Positions 42,544 to 49,799 of a stretch of DNA of 49,799 bases are shown piece by piece. Made by a program: the position numbers and the translations under genes. Source of the stretch: CAZFLM01 sp964519955 (GTDB lineage: Bacteria; Armatimonadota; Chthonomonadetes; Chthonomonadales; CAJBBX01); contig CAZFLM010000050.1 of assembly GCA_964519955.1 (NCBI GenBank), forward strand, positions 1 to 49,799. The letters are read 5' to 3'. Below the pieces are notes generated by a model, which did no database searches, was not told the DNA's origin, and was given only the letters and a program-made list of their open reading frames with translations. Within the stretch, counting starts at the first letter, position 1. Each line of letters starts with the position of its first letter.

Positions 42544-42780
42544 CTACTCCCGAGAGCGCTTCTCGGCGTCGCGCAGAATCGCGCGTTTGCGCAGGTGGAA
42601 CCAGACGGCGACGCCGACAGCCACAAGCACCACGACGCCCAGAAAGCTAAGGCCCCTGGAGTAGGCCGCAACCTCAGCAGCCGTTGGTTCCGCGTGCTCC
42701 TCATGAGCCCAGGCAGCCTGGGACGCGAGCAGCAAGCCTGCCTGGAGCGTGACGTACCGCAATCGAGATAGTGTATTCAT
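42544..42780 (-). CDS. Small membrane protein with signal peptide and His/Glu-rich segment
   Basis: 78 residues from the ATG at 42780. A signal peptide (LRYVTLQAGLLLASQAAWA) is followed by HEEHAEPTAAEVAAYSRG, one membrane helix (LSFLGVVVLVAVGVAVWFHL) and a basic tail (RKRAILRDAEKRSRE). The exported HEEH segment could bind a metal. No family recognised; the frame extends upstream into the repeat array without a ribosome site, so the start rests on the signal peptide. Confidence 0.6.
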   Translation of the reverse strand: MNTLSRLRYVTLQAGLLLASQAAWAHEEHAEPTAAEVAAYSRGLSFLGVVVLVAVGVAVWFHLRKRAILRDAEKRSRE

Positions 42781-42848
42781 AGTGCTGATACCTACGCCGC
42801 CCCCCGCACGGATTCCTCCCCCTCCGCCGCTAGCCCTGATCATTCGCC

Positions 42849-43210
42849 AACGCCGTGGTGGGGCGCAGCTCGTGAGCAGGTCGCCCCAACCCGATCCGTG
42901 CACAAGCGCCGTGGTGGGGCGGGCGTCCCTGCCCGCCAGGCGCAGCCCAAGCGGATGTCGCCCCAACCCAATCCGCACGCAGGCGCCGTGGTGGGGCGGG
43001 CGTCCCTGCCCGCCAGGCGCAGCCCAAGCGGATGTCGNNNNNNNNNNNNNNNNNNNNNNNNNNNNNNNNNNNNNNNNNNNNNNNNNNNNNNNNNNNNNNN
43101 NNNNNNNNNNNNNNNNNNNNNNNNNNNNNNNNNNNNNACCAGATCGTGCACAAGCGCCGTGGTGGGGCGGGCGTCCCTGCCCGCCAGGCGCAACCCATGA
43201 GCAGGTCGCC
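42849..43210. repeat. Tandem 77-base GC-rich palindromic repeats with a 100-N assembly gap
   Basis: The unit reads GCGCCGTGGTGGGGCGGGCG, TCCCTGCCCGCCAGGCGCAG, CCCAAGCGGATGTCGCCCCA and so on, period about 77 bases: copies begin at 42907 and 42984, and another follows the gap near 43155; a partial copy begins at 42849. GCGGGC-GTCCCT-GCCCGC is a hairpin. Bases 43038-43137 are exactly 100 N. The array ends at the stop codon of the desaturase gene at 43211. Confidence 0.9.
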
Positions 43211-44023
43211 CTAGCCGCGCCCGCCCGTCGGCGCCCTCCGCACCCCGGACACCAGCCCCAGCCGCTCCATCAGCCGGATCGAGTAGGCCGAGAGGTCGAC
43301 CTGCCACCACTTCAGCCCGTGAAACGCGGAGCGCGGGAACGCATGGTGGTTGTTGTGCCACCCCTCGCCGAACGCCAGCAGACCCACGAGCCACTGGTTG
43401 GTGCTGCGGTCCGGCGTCTCATAGGCGCGGCTCCCGAACACGTGGCACACGGAGTTCACGCTCCACGTCACGTGGTTCAGCAGGAAGATGCGCACGAGCC
43501 CGCCCCAGACGAACCCCTGCCAGCCTCCGATCGCGTACGGGATGGCGAGCCCCAGGCCGACCCACAGCAGGAACGTGCGGCTGAAGAAGACGACCATCCG
43601 GTCCTTGAGCAGCCAGCGCCCGTAGATGGCGGGCTCCGCCGCGTTGCCCGTGTAGAGCCAGCCGACGTGCGCGTGGAAGAAGCCCTTGAGCGGCGTGTGC
43701 GGGTCCTCGTCGGTCTCCGTCTTGGCGTGGTGCTTGATGTGGTTCGAGGCCCAATCGATGGCCGGCCCCTGCACCGCCATGGAGCCCAGCGCCAACAGCA
43801 GCGCGCGCACGGAGGAGCGCGCCTCGAAGCTGCGGTGCGTCAGCATCCTGTGAAACCCAACGGTGATGCCCAGCCCGGTCAGGACATAGAGCGCCAGCAT
43901 CAGCGCCACGTCGCGGCCAGTGACCGAGCGCTGCCACAACTGCGCGATGGCGAGCGCGACGCCCACCAGCGGTCCAACCACGGTGATCAGCACTCCGACC
44001 TTCTCGATCCTGCTCTTGGGCAT
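43211..44023 (-). CDS. Membrane fatty acid (acyl-CoA type) desaturase
   Basis: 270 residues from the ATG at 44023 with GGGAGGAG upstream. All three His boxes of delta-9 desaturases are present: HRMLTH (58-63), HIKHH (95-99) and the third in FGEGWHNNHHAFP; DEDPH and VTWSVNSVCHVFGSRAYETP are also family traits. Four or more membrane helices surround them. It inserts a double bond in fatty acyl chains with O2 and electrons from a ferredoxin or cytochrome. A dyad (44078-44092) in its upstream region may be an operator. Confidence 0.95.
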   Translation of the reverse strand: MPKSRIEKVGVLITVVGPLVGVALAIAQLWQRSVTGRDVALMLALYVLTGLGITVGFHRMLTHRSFEARSSVRALLLALGSMAVQGPAIDWASNHIKHHAKTETDEDPHTPLKGFFHAHVGWLYTGNAAEPAIYGRWLLKDRMVVFFSRTFLLWVGLGLAIPYAIGGWQGFVWGGLVRIFLLNHVTWSVNSVCHVFGSRAYETPDRSTNQWLVGLLAFGEGWHNNHHAFPRSAFHGLKWWQVDLSAYSIRLMERLGLVSGVRRAPTGGRG

Positions 44024-44077
44024 ATCGGCTCCTCCCACGGTGCGTTCGCCCCGGCGGCATTATTTAGCCAGGCTGCA

Positions 44078-44092
44078 TATACTCGCAGTATA
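44078..44092. promoter_or_regulatory. Perfect dyad upstream of the desaturase gene
   Basis: TATACT-CGC-AGTATA, 6-base arms, 55 bases before the desaturase ATG. AT-rich in an otherwise GC-rich region. It could be an operator for lipid- or temperature-dependent control, or part of a promoter (TATACT resembles a -10 box). Confidence 0.4.
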
Positions 44093-44124
44093 CCCCGAGA
44101 TGGCTGGGGGGCCGGACGCAGAAA

Positions 44125-44164
44125 GAGGCCGCCCGCTCCCCGCAAACGGGGAGCGGGCGGCCTC
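44125..44164. terminator. Perfect 18-bp hairpin with 4-base loop
   Basis: GAGGCCGCCCGCTCCCCG (44125-44142), loop CAAA, CGGGGAGCGGGCGGCCTC (44147-44164). It begins 32 bases after the stop of the PEP-CTERM gene (minus strand). No U-tract. The strongest of a set of similar hairpins in the window. Confidence 0.7.
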
Positions 44165-44196
44165 CAGGTGAAGAGCCAGCTTGCCGGACTTCCGCC

Positions 44197-44976
44197 CTAC
44201 GCGGCGCGCCTCTTCAGCAACCAGCCCGCCGGAAGGGCAAGGCCGACCAGCAGAGCCAGAGCGCCAGGCTCCGGAACGGCGGTGCCCGCGTACTTCACGG
44301 TCAGGTTGTCCAGCCCGAACTCGGCGTACAGGTTGTCCGTGCTCGACGCCGAGCTGTTCCCACTCGGAGCGCTGCCCGGCGTGACCCACAGGTAGAGGGT
44401 CGTCACCCCTGCCAGACCGATCCCCGGAGCGGGCGCCCACTGGTAGTCATAGCCCAGCGAGTTGAGATTGTCGGTGAACCACGCGGCGTTGCAGGTCGGA
44501 ACCAGCGACGTGTCGACACCGGCCGTGCTCAAGTACAGCCACTCGGGATCCGAGGCGCCGGTGACGTTCTGCGAGGCATCCAGGAAGTCGAAGCTGACCA
44601 GCGAGATGGCCTCGGAGAACGTGATCTTGATCGCGGCCGTCCCGTACGCACCGCTGATATCCGGGTAGCTGCTGCGTCCACCGTACAGGATGTTGCCCGA
44701 CATCGGGCTGTCGGCGACCGGTACAGCAACGTTGTCGTGGATGCCGAACTGCGTCGAGTCGCTGATCGTCTCGAACGTCGCCGACACCAGGCCATCGTCC
44801 GACCACACCGTGATCGACGTGCCCAGCGTCCCGAGTTCCTCAGGCGTGTTCTTCCCGGCGCTGATGTTCTCGAACGACCAGGTGGCCGTCGTCTGCGCCC
44901 CGGCCGGCACGCAGAGGCCACACCCCAGAAGGCCGGCGACGGCCAGTGCACGACCTAGCCCCAACAGCTTCCTCAT
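44197..44976 (-). CDS. PEP-CTERM sorting-domain surface protein
   Basis: 259 residues; TAGGAGGAG before the ATG. Signal peptide GRALAVAGLLGCGLCVPAGA; beta-rich body (TATWSFENISAGKNTPEELG, FSEAISLVSFDFLDASQN, TLYLWVTPGSAPSGNSSAS); C-terminal sorting signal VPEPGALALLVGLALPAG then WLLKRR. PEP-CTERM proteins are processed by exosortase and sent to the outer surface, often in exopolysaccharide-producing bacteria. No exosortase gene is in the window. Confidence 0.93.
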   Translation of the reverse strand: MRKLLGLGRALAVAGLLGCGLCVPAGAQTTATWSFENISAGKNTPEELGTLGTSITVWSDDGLVSATFETISDSTQFGIHDNVAVPVADSPMSGNILYGGRSSYPDISGAYGTAAIKITFSEAISLVSFDFLDASQNVTGASDPEWLYLSTAGVDTSLVPTCNAAWFTDNLNSLGYDYQWAPAPGIGLAGVTTLYLWVTPGSAPSGNSSASSTDNLYAEFGLDNLTVKYAGTAVPEPGALALLVGLALPAGWLLKRRAA

Positions 44977-45364
44977 TTACTCCTCCTATCCTAGTCGAGA
45001 CCCGACGTCCGGCGCGTCCGGTCAGAAGCAGCCTCGGACCGAGCAGGACATCCGGCAAAGCGAACCACGACATGCCGGCCACGCGCCCCCGGGGGTGCTG
45101 GACCATGGCCGGACCAACGGGCATCGGGCGTCTCGACTGTGATGCAAACTAGAAGACGCTTTGCCCCCCACCCTCCCTGATGCAAGACTCGGGCCATAGT
45201 GTTTGTGCCGGGCGAACTTTTTGCAGAACTCGCATTGGTGCGGGTGTGGAAGGCTCGCCAAGCCGCCACAAGGCGAGGTTGCAGGACTCGCGGATCGCCG
45301 GGACTAACCGCACTTTGCGCCGCCCGCCGGCGACCCATCCGCCCGGTTACCAAAGGAACCCACC
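44977..45364. other. Divergent intergenic region, no gene recognised
   Basis: 388 bases between the PEP-CTERM gene and the beta-helix gene. It contains ATGCAAACTAG and TTTTTGCAG stretches that stand out by their lower GC, and GATGCAA occurs twice (near 45139 and 45179), but no clear promoter with both boxes. No RNA gene signature seen. Confidence 0.4.
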
Positions 45365-47074
45365 ATGTCCTGGCTCGCCGTCTGCGCCGTTGCCGCCCTT
45401 GGCCTCGCCTCCCTTGGCGCCAGCGCCGCGCCCGCCACCATCGACGTCGCCCACTTCGGCGCCGTGCCGAACGACGGCAAGGACGACACCGACGCCCTCC
45501 TGGCCGCCTTCCGCGAGGCCGCCAGGACCGGCGCCAAGCGCCTCGTCCTCCACAAGGGGCGCTACGACCTCACGGCCGGACGCAACCCGGACAACGCCCA
45601 CACGCTCTTCGCCATCGGCGACGCCGGCGGCCTCACCATCGACGGCGGCGGCGCCGAGCTGATGGTCAGCGGCGCAACCACGCTCTTCGGGTTCTCCAAC
45701 TGCCGCAGCGTGACCATCCAGCGCCTCACGATCGACTCGCCGCGCGCGCCGTTCTCGGTCGGCAAGGTGCTGGCAGCGGAGAAACGCTGGTTCGACGTGG
45801 AGATGCCCGCCGAGTTCCCGGTCAAGGGCGGCGAGGCGGTCGGCGCGTTCATGGACTACGACCCCGTGACGAAGCTGCCGGCCCACAACGGGCTGGACGT
45901 GTACAACGCGGTCGACCGGACCGAGCTGCTGCGCCCGCAGGTGCTGCGCGTCCACCTGAGCCGCGACATCCCGGTGCCCGTCGGGCGCCTGGTCGTCCTG
46001 CGCCACTACGTCTATGGCTACAACGCCATCGAGTTCCACCGCTCGAAGGACGTCCGCGTGCGCGACATCACCGTCTACTCGACGCCGGGGATGGGCTGCA
46101 TCGGCATCGTGTGCGAGAACGTGTCGCTGGAGCGCTTCCGGGTGCTGACCAAGCCCGGCACCCAGCGCCTGATGTCCGCCACCGCGGACGGCAGCCACTT
46201 CGGCGGATGCAAGGGCACCGTGTCGCTGAAGGACTGCGTGTTCGAGGGAATGGGCGACGACGGCGTGAACGTGAAGTCCGGCCTCTACCTCACGGTGAAG
46301 GAGCGGGTCGACGATCACACCGTGCTCGGGCAGCACAACCTGAAGATGGCCGACGTGCCGGACGCGGGCGACACGATGGAGATGATGGACACCGAAGACC
46401 TGCTGACCTACGGCTCCGGCAAGGTCGAGTCCGCCGCAACCGTGCCGAGCACCGAAAACGTCATCCGCGTGCGCTTCGCCGAGGCCCTCCCAGCCGACCT
46501 GAAGGTGAGCGACGTCATCGGCAACGCGTCGCGCGCCCCGAAGTTCCGCATGACCGGCTGCACGGTCCGCCGCAACCGGGCCCGCGGCGTCCTCTGCCAG
46601 ACGCGCGATGCCCTCATCGAGAACTGCACGTTCCAGGACACCACCTCGGCCGGCGTGCTGGTGATGACCGAGGTCGTCTACTTCTACGAGAGCATCGGCA
46701 CGCGCGACGTGACGGTGCGCAACTGCCGGTTCCTCAACTGCAACTACGGCGCGGCCTCGGCGGAGGCGGCGCTGCAGGCATTCGCGTGGCTCAAGGACTT
46801 CGCCTACCCGCCGAAGCCCGGCGTGCATCACCGCGTGCTGTTCGAGCGCAACACCATCCGCGGCACGGATGACGCGGCCATCTTCGCGGCAGGCGTCGAG
46901 GGCCTCACGATCCGCGGCAACACCATCGAACAAGCCTGCCGCGCCCCCCGCCGAGACCTCGGCCGCGACGCAATCCACGTCGTCTCCTCCAGCAACGTCG
47001 TGCTGGACAACAACACCATCGACGCAGCCAAGCAGGGCAAGGGGTTCAAGAAGGACGTAAGCGTGGCGGAGTGA
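45365..47074 (+). CDS. Secreted right-handed beta-helix protein, GH110-like (putative alpha-galactosidase)
   Basis: 569 residues; AAAGGAACCCACC before the ATG. A signal peptide (SWLAVCAVAALGLASLGASA) precedes VAHFGAVPNDGKDDTDALLA, the start of pectate-lyase-superfamily helices. The helix continues with GGLTIDGGGAELMVSGATTL, CRSVTIQRLTIDSPR, and CVFEGMGDDGVNVKSGLYLT, the last resembling the conserved acidic DD region of family GH110 (alpha-1,3-galactosidases). Later coils: GCTVRRNRARGVLCQTRDA, IENCTFQDTTSAGVLV, GLTIRGNTIEQACR. GH110 is likely by pattern; another beta-helix polysaccharidase is possible. Confidence 0.8.
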   Translation: MSWLAVCAVAALGLASLGASAAPATIDVAHFGAVPNDGKDDTDALLAAFREAARTGAKRLVLHKGRYDLTAGRNPDNAHTLFAIGDAGGLTIDGGGAELMVSGATTLFGFSNCRSVTIQRLTIDSPRAPFSVGKVLAAEKRWFDVEMPAEFPVKGGEAVGAFMDYDPVTKLPAHNGLDVYNAVDRTELLRPQVLRVHLSRDIPVPVGRLVVLRHYVYGYNAIEFHRSKDVRVRDITVYSTPGMGCIGIVCENVSLERFRVLTKPGTQRLMSATADGSHFGGCKGTVSLKDCVFEGMGDDGVNVKSGLYLTVKERVDDHTVLGQHNLKMADVPDAGDTMEMMDTEDLLTYGSGKVESAATVPSTENVIRVRFAEALPADLKVSDVIGNASRAPKFRMTGCTVRRNRARGVLCQTRDALIENCTFQDTTSAGVLVMTEVVYFYESIGTRDVTVRNCRFLNCNYGAASAEAALQAFAWLKDFAYPPKPGVHHRVLFERNTIRGTDDAAIFAAGVEGLTIRGNTIEQACRAPRRDLGRDAIHVVSSSNVVLDNNTIDAAKQGKGFKKDVSVAE

Positions 47075-47128
47075 GCCCCAACAGACCAACCCGCTCCCAC
47101 ATGGGGCTATGAGGTAGGGAGGAGCGAC

Positions 47129-48838
47129 ATGCCGGGCGGCGAGGTGGTCGGGCTGGTGGTGCGGGCGCAGGCGGGCGACGCGCGGGCGTTCGACGGGCTC
47201 GTGCGGCGCTATCAAGACGCCGCGGTGGCGTATGCCCGCGCCATCCTGCCGGACCGGGCCGCCGCCGAAGATGCCGCGCAGGAGGCGTTCGTCCAGGCGT
47301 GGCGCGACCTGCGCAGCCTCGACGAGCCCGCCGCGTTCGGCGGATGGCTGCGGCGCATCGTGTTCAAGTACTGCGACCGCGTGCGCCGCGCGGCGCGCCC
47401 CACTGCCCCGCTGCTCGACGGGCTGCCGGCAACGGCCGAGTTCGACCCCCTGGCCGAGGCAGCCCGTCGGCACAGCGCCGCGTCCGTGCGCCACGCCGTC
47501 CACAGCCTGCCGGACCAGCAGCGCGAGGCGACGCTCCTCTACTACTTCACCGGGTACAGCGTGGCCGAGGCCGCCGAGTTCCTCGATGCGAGCCCATCCG
47601 CCATCAAGAACCGCCTGCACGCCGCTCGTGCCCGACTGCGGAAGGAGCTGTGGGAGATGGCCGAGACCACCCTAAGCGAGGAAAAGCCCTCGCGCACCGA
47701 GGAGTTCGCCGGCGACGTGCTGGCGCGTGTGCTGGGCGAGTTCAGGCGGCAGGAGCAGGCCGATCGGTTCACCGCCAACCGCGGCCTGCTGGACGACGGC
47801 CGGTCGGCGCTGGAGGAGGTCCTGGGCCGGCCGGGCGAGCTGAGCGCGGCGACCGTGCGCGACGGGTTCGTGGTGCTGCGGCGCAAACGGGATCCGGACG
47901 GCATCGCCTGCCTGCTGATGCGCTACCTTGCCCAGGCGCTCGGCGACTCGGAGAAGGCGTGGGCCTACCTCCACCTGACCCACGCGCTCGGGTGGAGCGG
48001 CAGCGCGGCCGGTGCGGTGCTGGCGCACGAGGCGTTCGAGGCGTGGGTGCGAGACGCCGACCCATGCCTGTCGCCGGCGTACCCGCACTACCCGGCGGAG
48101 GACCCATCCGCGCCGGGGGTGCTCTCACGTGACGAGGTGCGGCTCGTCTTCCTTGGGCAGTCCACGGAGTTCACCACCGCCTACCAAAAGGTCTGGCGCG
48201 GGGCGGAGTACCTGGCCAAGGTCGATGCGGCGATCTCGGCGGTGCGGCCGGCCGACCACAACCGGGAGGTACGGTTCTACGCGCTGCGGATGGCCGCGAA
48301 CGCCTGCGTGATCGTCCACGACTTCGCGCCGGCCGCCGTCTACATCGAGCGGATGCACGAGCTGGCAGCCGAGTGCGCAGACGAGGCCGCGGGGGCCGAG
48401 TACCACTCCAAGGCCCTCATTCACTCCATGCACCTCGACGACACGAGCAAGGACCGCGCCGCGTTCCGAGGGCATGCCGCCGAGGCAACCGCGCTGCTCG
48501 CCCGCGTCGCCGCCGAAGCGCCGGACCGTGCGGCCTGGGTACGCGAGGAGCGCCACAACCTGGCGTGCCACTTGATGTGGGCGGGCGAGCACGCCCAGGC
48601 GCTGGCGCTCCTGGAGGCCAACCACGCGTCCGGCGGCCACGCGGTCGGCTACGGCTGGCTGATGCACGCAGCCGCGCTCTGGCACGAGACGCGCGACCGC
48701 GCCGCCACGCTGGATCTGCTCCGCGCCGCCCGCGCCCACGACGACCGCAACCTGGCCGAGCCGTTCCTGAGCCAGGCAGAGTTCGCAGAGATGAGGGACG
48801 ACCCGGAGTTCCTGGCAGCGGTGTCGCGGGAGGGTTGA
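47129..48838 (+). CDS. ECF sigma factor with a 370-residue C-terminal extension
   Basis: 569 residues; GGGAGGAG 6 bases before the ATG. The first 180 residues are a complete ECF sigma: VVRAQAGDARAFDGLVRRYQ, AAAEDAAQEAFVQAWRDLRS, FGGWLRRIVFKYCDRVRR (region 2) and LPDQQREATLLYYFTGYSVA, then EAAEFLDASPSAIKNRLHAA (region 4). The C-terminal part is helical and TPR-like (RFYALRMAANACVIVHDFAP, HNLACHLMWAGEHAQALALL) and ends in LSQAEFAEMRDDPEFLAAV. ECF factors with such C-terminal extensions use them in place of a separate anti-sigma factor. It follows the beta-helix gene by 54 bases. Confidence 0.9.
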   Translation: MPGGEVVGLVVRAQAGDARAFDGLVRRYQDAAVAYARAILPDRAAAEDAAQEAFVQAWRDLRSLDEPAAFGGWLRRIVFKYCDRVRRAARPTAPLLDGLPATAEFDPLAEAARRHSAASVRHAVHSLPDQQREATLLYYFTGYSVAEAAEFLDASPSAIKNRLHAARARLRKELWEMAETTLSEEKPSRTEEFAGDVLARVLGEFRRQEQADRFTANRGLLDDGRSALEEVLGRPGELSAATVRDGFVVLRRKRDPDGIACLLMRYLAQALGDSEKAWAYLHLTHALGWSGSAAGAVLAHEAFEAWVRDADPCLSPAYPHYPAEDPSAPGVLSRDEVRLVFLGQSTEFTTAYQKVWRGAEYLAKVDAAISAVRPADHNREVRFYALRMAANACVIVHDFAPAAVYIERMHELAAECADEAAGAEYHSKALIHSMHLDDTSKDRAAFRGHAAEATALLARVAAEAPDRAAWVREERHNLACHLMWAGEHAQALALLEANHASGGHAVGYGWLMHAAALWHETRDRAATLDLLRAARAHDDRNLAEPFLSQAEFAEMRDDPEFLAAVSREG

Positions 48839-48942
48839 GGGGTGGCGGGCATGGCCTGGCTCTGGCGAAAGCCGCCTGTTTCGGGCACAATGGACGTATC
48901 GGCCATTTCGCCCGGAATGTACAGAGGCCAGGAGGATCGCCC

Positions 48943-49209
48943 ATGACCGTACTATCTGCGACCGAGCTGAAGACCCGGCTCGGCCAGTGCATGGACCTCG
49001 CGCAGACGGAGCCCGTCGTCGTCCGCAAGTCCGGCCGCGACTACGCGGTCCTCATCAGCCAGGCCGAGTTCGAGCGTTACCAGGCCCTCGAGGACCGCTA
49101 CTGGGGTGAGCGTGCAGAGGCCGGACGCCAGAGCGGCTACCTGACGCCCGAGGAGACCGCCGCGTCCATCAGGAGGCGCCTCGACGCAATAGAGGCGCGG
49201 GAGGGATGA
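48943..49209 (+). CDS. Antitoxin of the Phd/YefM family
   Basis: 88 residues; AGGAGG 9 bases before the ATG. LSATELKTRLGQCMDLAQTE is the DNA-binding N-terminus of Phd/YefM, followed by PVVVRKSGRDYAVLISQAEFE and a helical, toxin-binding C-terminus (TPEETAASIRRRLDAIEARE). The stop overlaps the toxin ATG (ATGA). Such antitoxins repress their own operon; TGTACA at 48918-48923 is a possible part of the operator. Confidence 0.92.
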   Translation: MTVLSATELKTRLGQCMDLAQTEPVVVRKSGRDYAVLISQAEFERYQALEDRYWGERAEAGRQSGYLTPEETAASIRRRLDAIEAREG

Positions 49210-49472
49210 CGCCAAGAAGGCTGGTCTTCTCGCGCGACGCCGACCGTTTCCTGATGGATATCGCGCCCAAGCAGTACAAGCAGATCGTCAGCCGAATCCT
49301 GGACTTGGCGGAGGACCCGCTGCCGCACGACAGCCAGAAGCTGCGCAGCTGCGACCACTACCGGATCGACGTGGGTGAGTTCCGGGTCATCTACCGGTTC
49401 GACGTCGACACCGTGTTCATCGACATCGTCGGGAAGCGCAATGACGACGAGGTGTACCGGCGCCCACGCTGA
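49206..49472 (+). CDS. RelE/ParE-superfamily toxin
   Basis: 88 residues. FSRDADRFLMDIAPKQYKQI, SRILDLAEDPLPHDSQKLRS, then YRIDVGEFRVIYRFD and IVGKRNDDEVYRR match the RelE fold. The Arg-rich ending (GKRNDDEVYRR) fits the RelE branch, which cleaves mRNA on the ribosome. It is the second gene of a type II toxin-antitoxin pair. Confidence 0.93.
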   Translation: MTPRRLVFSRDADRFLMDIAPKQYKQIVSRILDLAEDPLPHDSQKLRSCDHYRIDVGEFRVIYRFDVDTVFIDIVGKRNDDEVYRRPR

Positions 49473-49498
49473 CCCGCATGTCCCGGCCACATGCAGAG

Positions 49499-49799
49499 AA
49501 GGGCCGGCCCGGAGGCACTCACCCTCCTCGACCGGCCCCAAGTCCCAAGCCCCAAGTCCCTAGCCGGTCCTCGCCCACAGGCGGAAAAGGGCCGGCCCCG
49601 GAAGCTCTCACCTCCGATCGCCGGCCCCAACCCCCAAGTCCCAAGTCCCAAGTCCCAAGCCGGCCCGGAGGCACTCACCCTCCTCGACCGGCCCCAAGTC
49701 CCAAGTCCCAAGTCCCAGGCCGGCCAGGAGGCACTCACCCCCCGCGACCGGCCCCAAGTCCCAAGTCCCAAGTCCCAGGCCGGCCAGGAGGCACTCACC
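49499..49799. repeat. Tandem repeat, 60-base unit of hairpin plus CCCAAGT heptamers, cut by the window end
   Basis: Each unit has GGCCGG, GGAGG-CACTCAC-CCTCC (an inner stem), CCGGCC, then CCCAAGT heptamers. Exact 60-base copies begin at 49660 and 49720, a fifth begins at 49780; looser copies begin near 49501 and 49587. The hairpin arms GGGCCGG (49501-49507) and CCGGCCC (49532-49538) are as expected of a terminator for the toxin-antitoxin operon. No gene in this stretch. Confidence 0.85.

Noticed and set aside
39894..42650. Open frame of 918 codons antisense to the propeller-phosphoesterase gene
   Set aside because: Arg/His/Val-rich shadow typical of GC-rich antisense frames; no motifs and no ribosome site.
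45347..47620. Open frame of 757 codons antisense to the beta-helix gene
   Set aside because: Shadow frame; spans two well supported plus-strand genes.
48880..48942. Promoter of the toxin-antitoxin operon (TGGCGA, 17 bases, CACAAT)
   Set aside because: Both boxes are weak; kept out of the feature list.

Overview
The window is a GC-rich, gene-dense bacterial chromosome segment, probably from Armatimonadota and probably from a metagenome or draft assembly. The pointers are: a pseudopilin with the long conserved start GFTLIELLVVIAIIAILA followed by FPVFARARESARR, a form very common in that phylum; a PEP-CTERM surface protein; a Tat-exported Gfo/Idh/MocA oxidoreductase next to a secreted HEAT-repeat protein; several secreted glycoside hydrolases; and abundant dispersed repeats. 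The phylum is an inference; no rRNA or tRNA gene was seen. Two runs of exactly 100 N (7457-7556 and 43038-43137) are scaffold gaps inside tandem repeats.

Layout. 75-5536: a divergent DprA-like gene with an apparently leaderless promoter, then a CheW / CheA / HDOD signalling group on the minus strand and a KH RNA-binding protein. 5537-7341: a long empty stretch, a cold-shock protein and a GAF protein. 7342-14435: a repeat array, an overlapping pair of secreted glycoside hydrolases (GH76-like and GH5-like), a DUF2293 protein, a UroD-type methyltransferase and a papain-family peptidase behind a strong promoter. 14650-17332: a BlaI repressor and an M56 (BlaR1-like) membrane protease whose C-terminus resembles secretin N-domains instead of a penicillin sensor, with a promoter/operator. 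17499-19268: a membrane GGDEF-EAL protein split by one in-frame TAA. 19350-25657: secreted beta-propeller, discoidin-like, oxidoreductase and HEAT-repeat proteins.

25995-33774 is a long plus-strand run: CobW-type GTPase, pseudopilin, then a tightly overlapped set of a sodium:solute symporter, a 57-residue membrane peptide and two tandem BioB/HydE-like radical SAM paralogues, followed by two DUF3592 membrane proteins and a SAM methyltransferase. The symporter/peptide/radical-SAM set is the best candidate for an undescribed system: a transporter apparently translationally coupled to the first of two related radical enzymes, both lacking the residues that make biotin synthase.

33775-49799: repeats; an ECF sigma factor with an unusual soluble partner; a DUF1566 membrane protein; a secreted PDZ-M6 metalloprotease; a PilZ protein; a YncE-propeller/phosphoesterase fusion; a fatty acid desaturase; a PEP-CTERM protein; a GH110-like beta-helix protein; an ECF sigma factor with a large C-terminal extension; and a Phd/RelE toxin-antitoxin pair. 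The window ends in a 60-bp tandem repeat of hairpin plus CCCAAGT heptamers. Long perfect GC hairpins without U-tracts follow many genes and probably serve as terminators. Diguanylate cyclase/phosphodiesterase and PilZ genes indicate c-di-GMP signalling; BlaI, CheA and two ECF factors indicate heavy use of signal-driven regulation.
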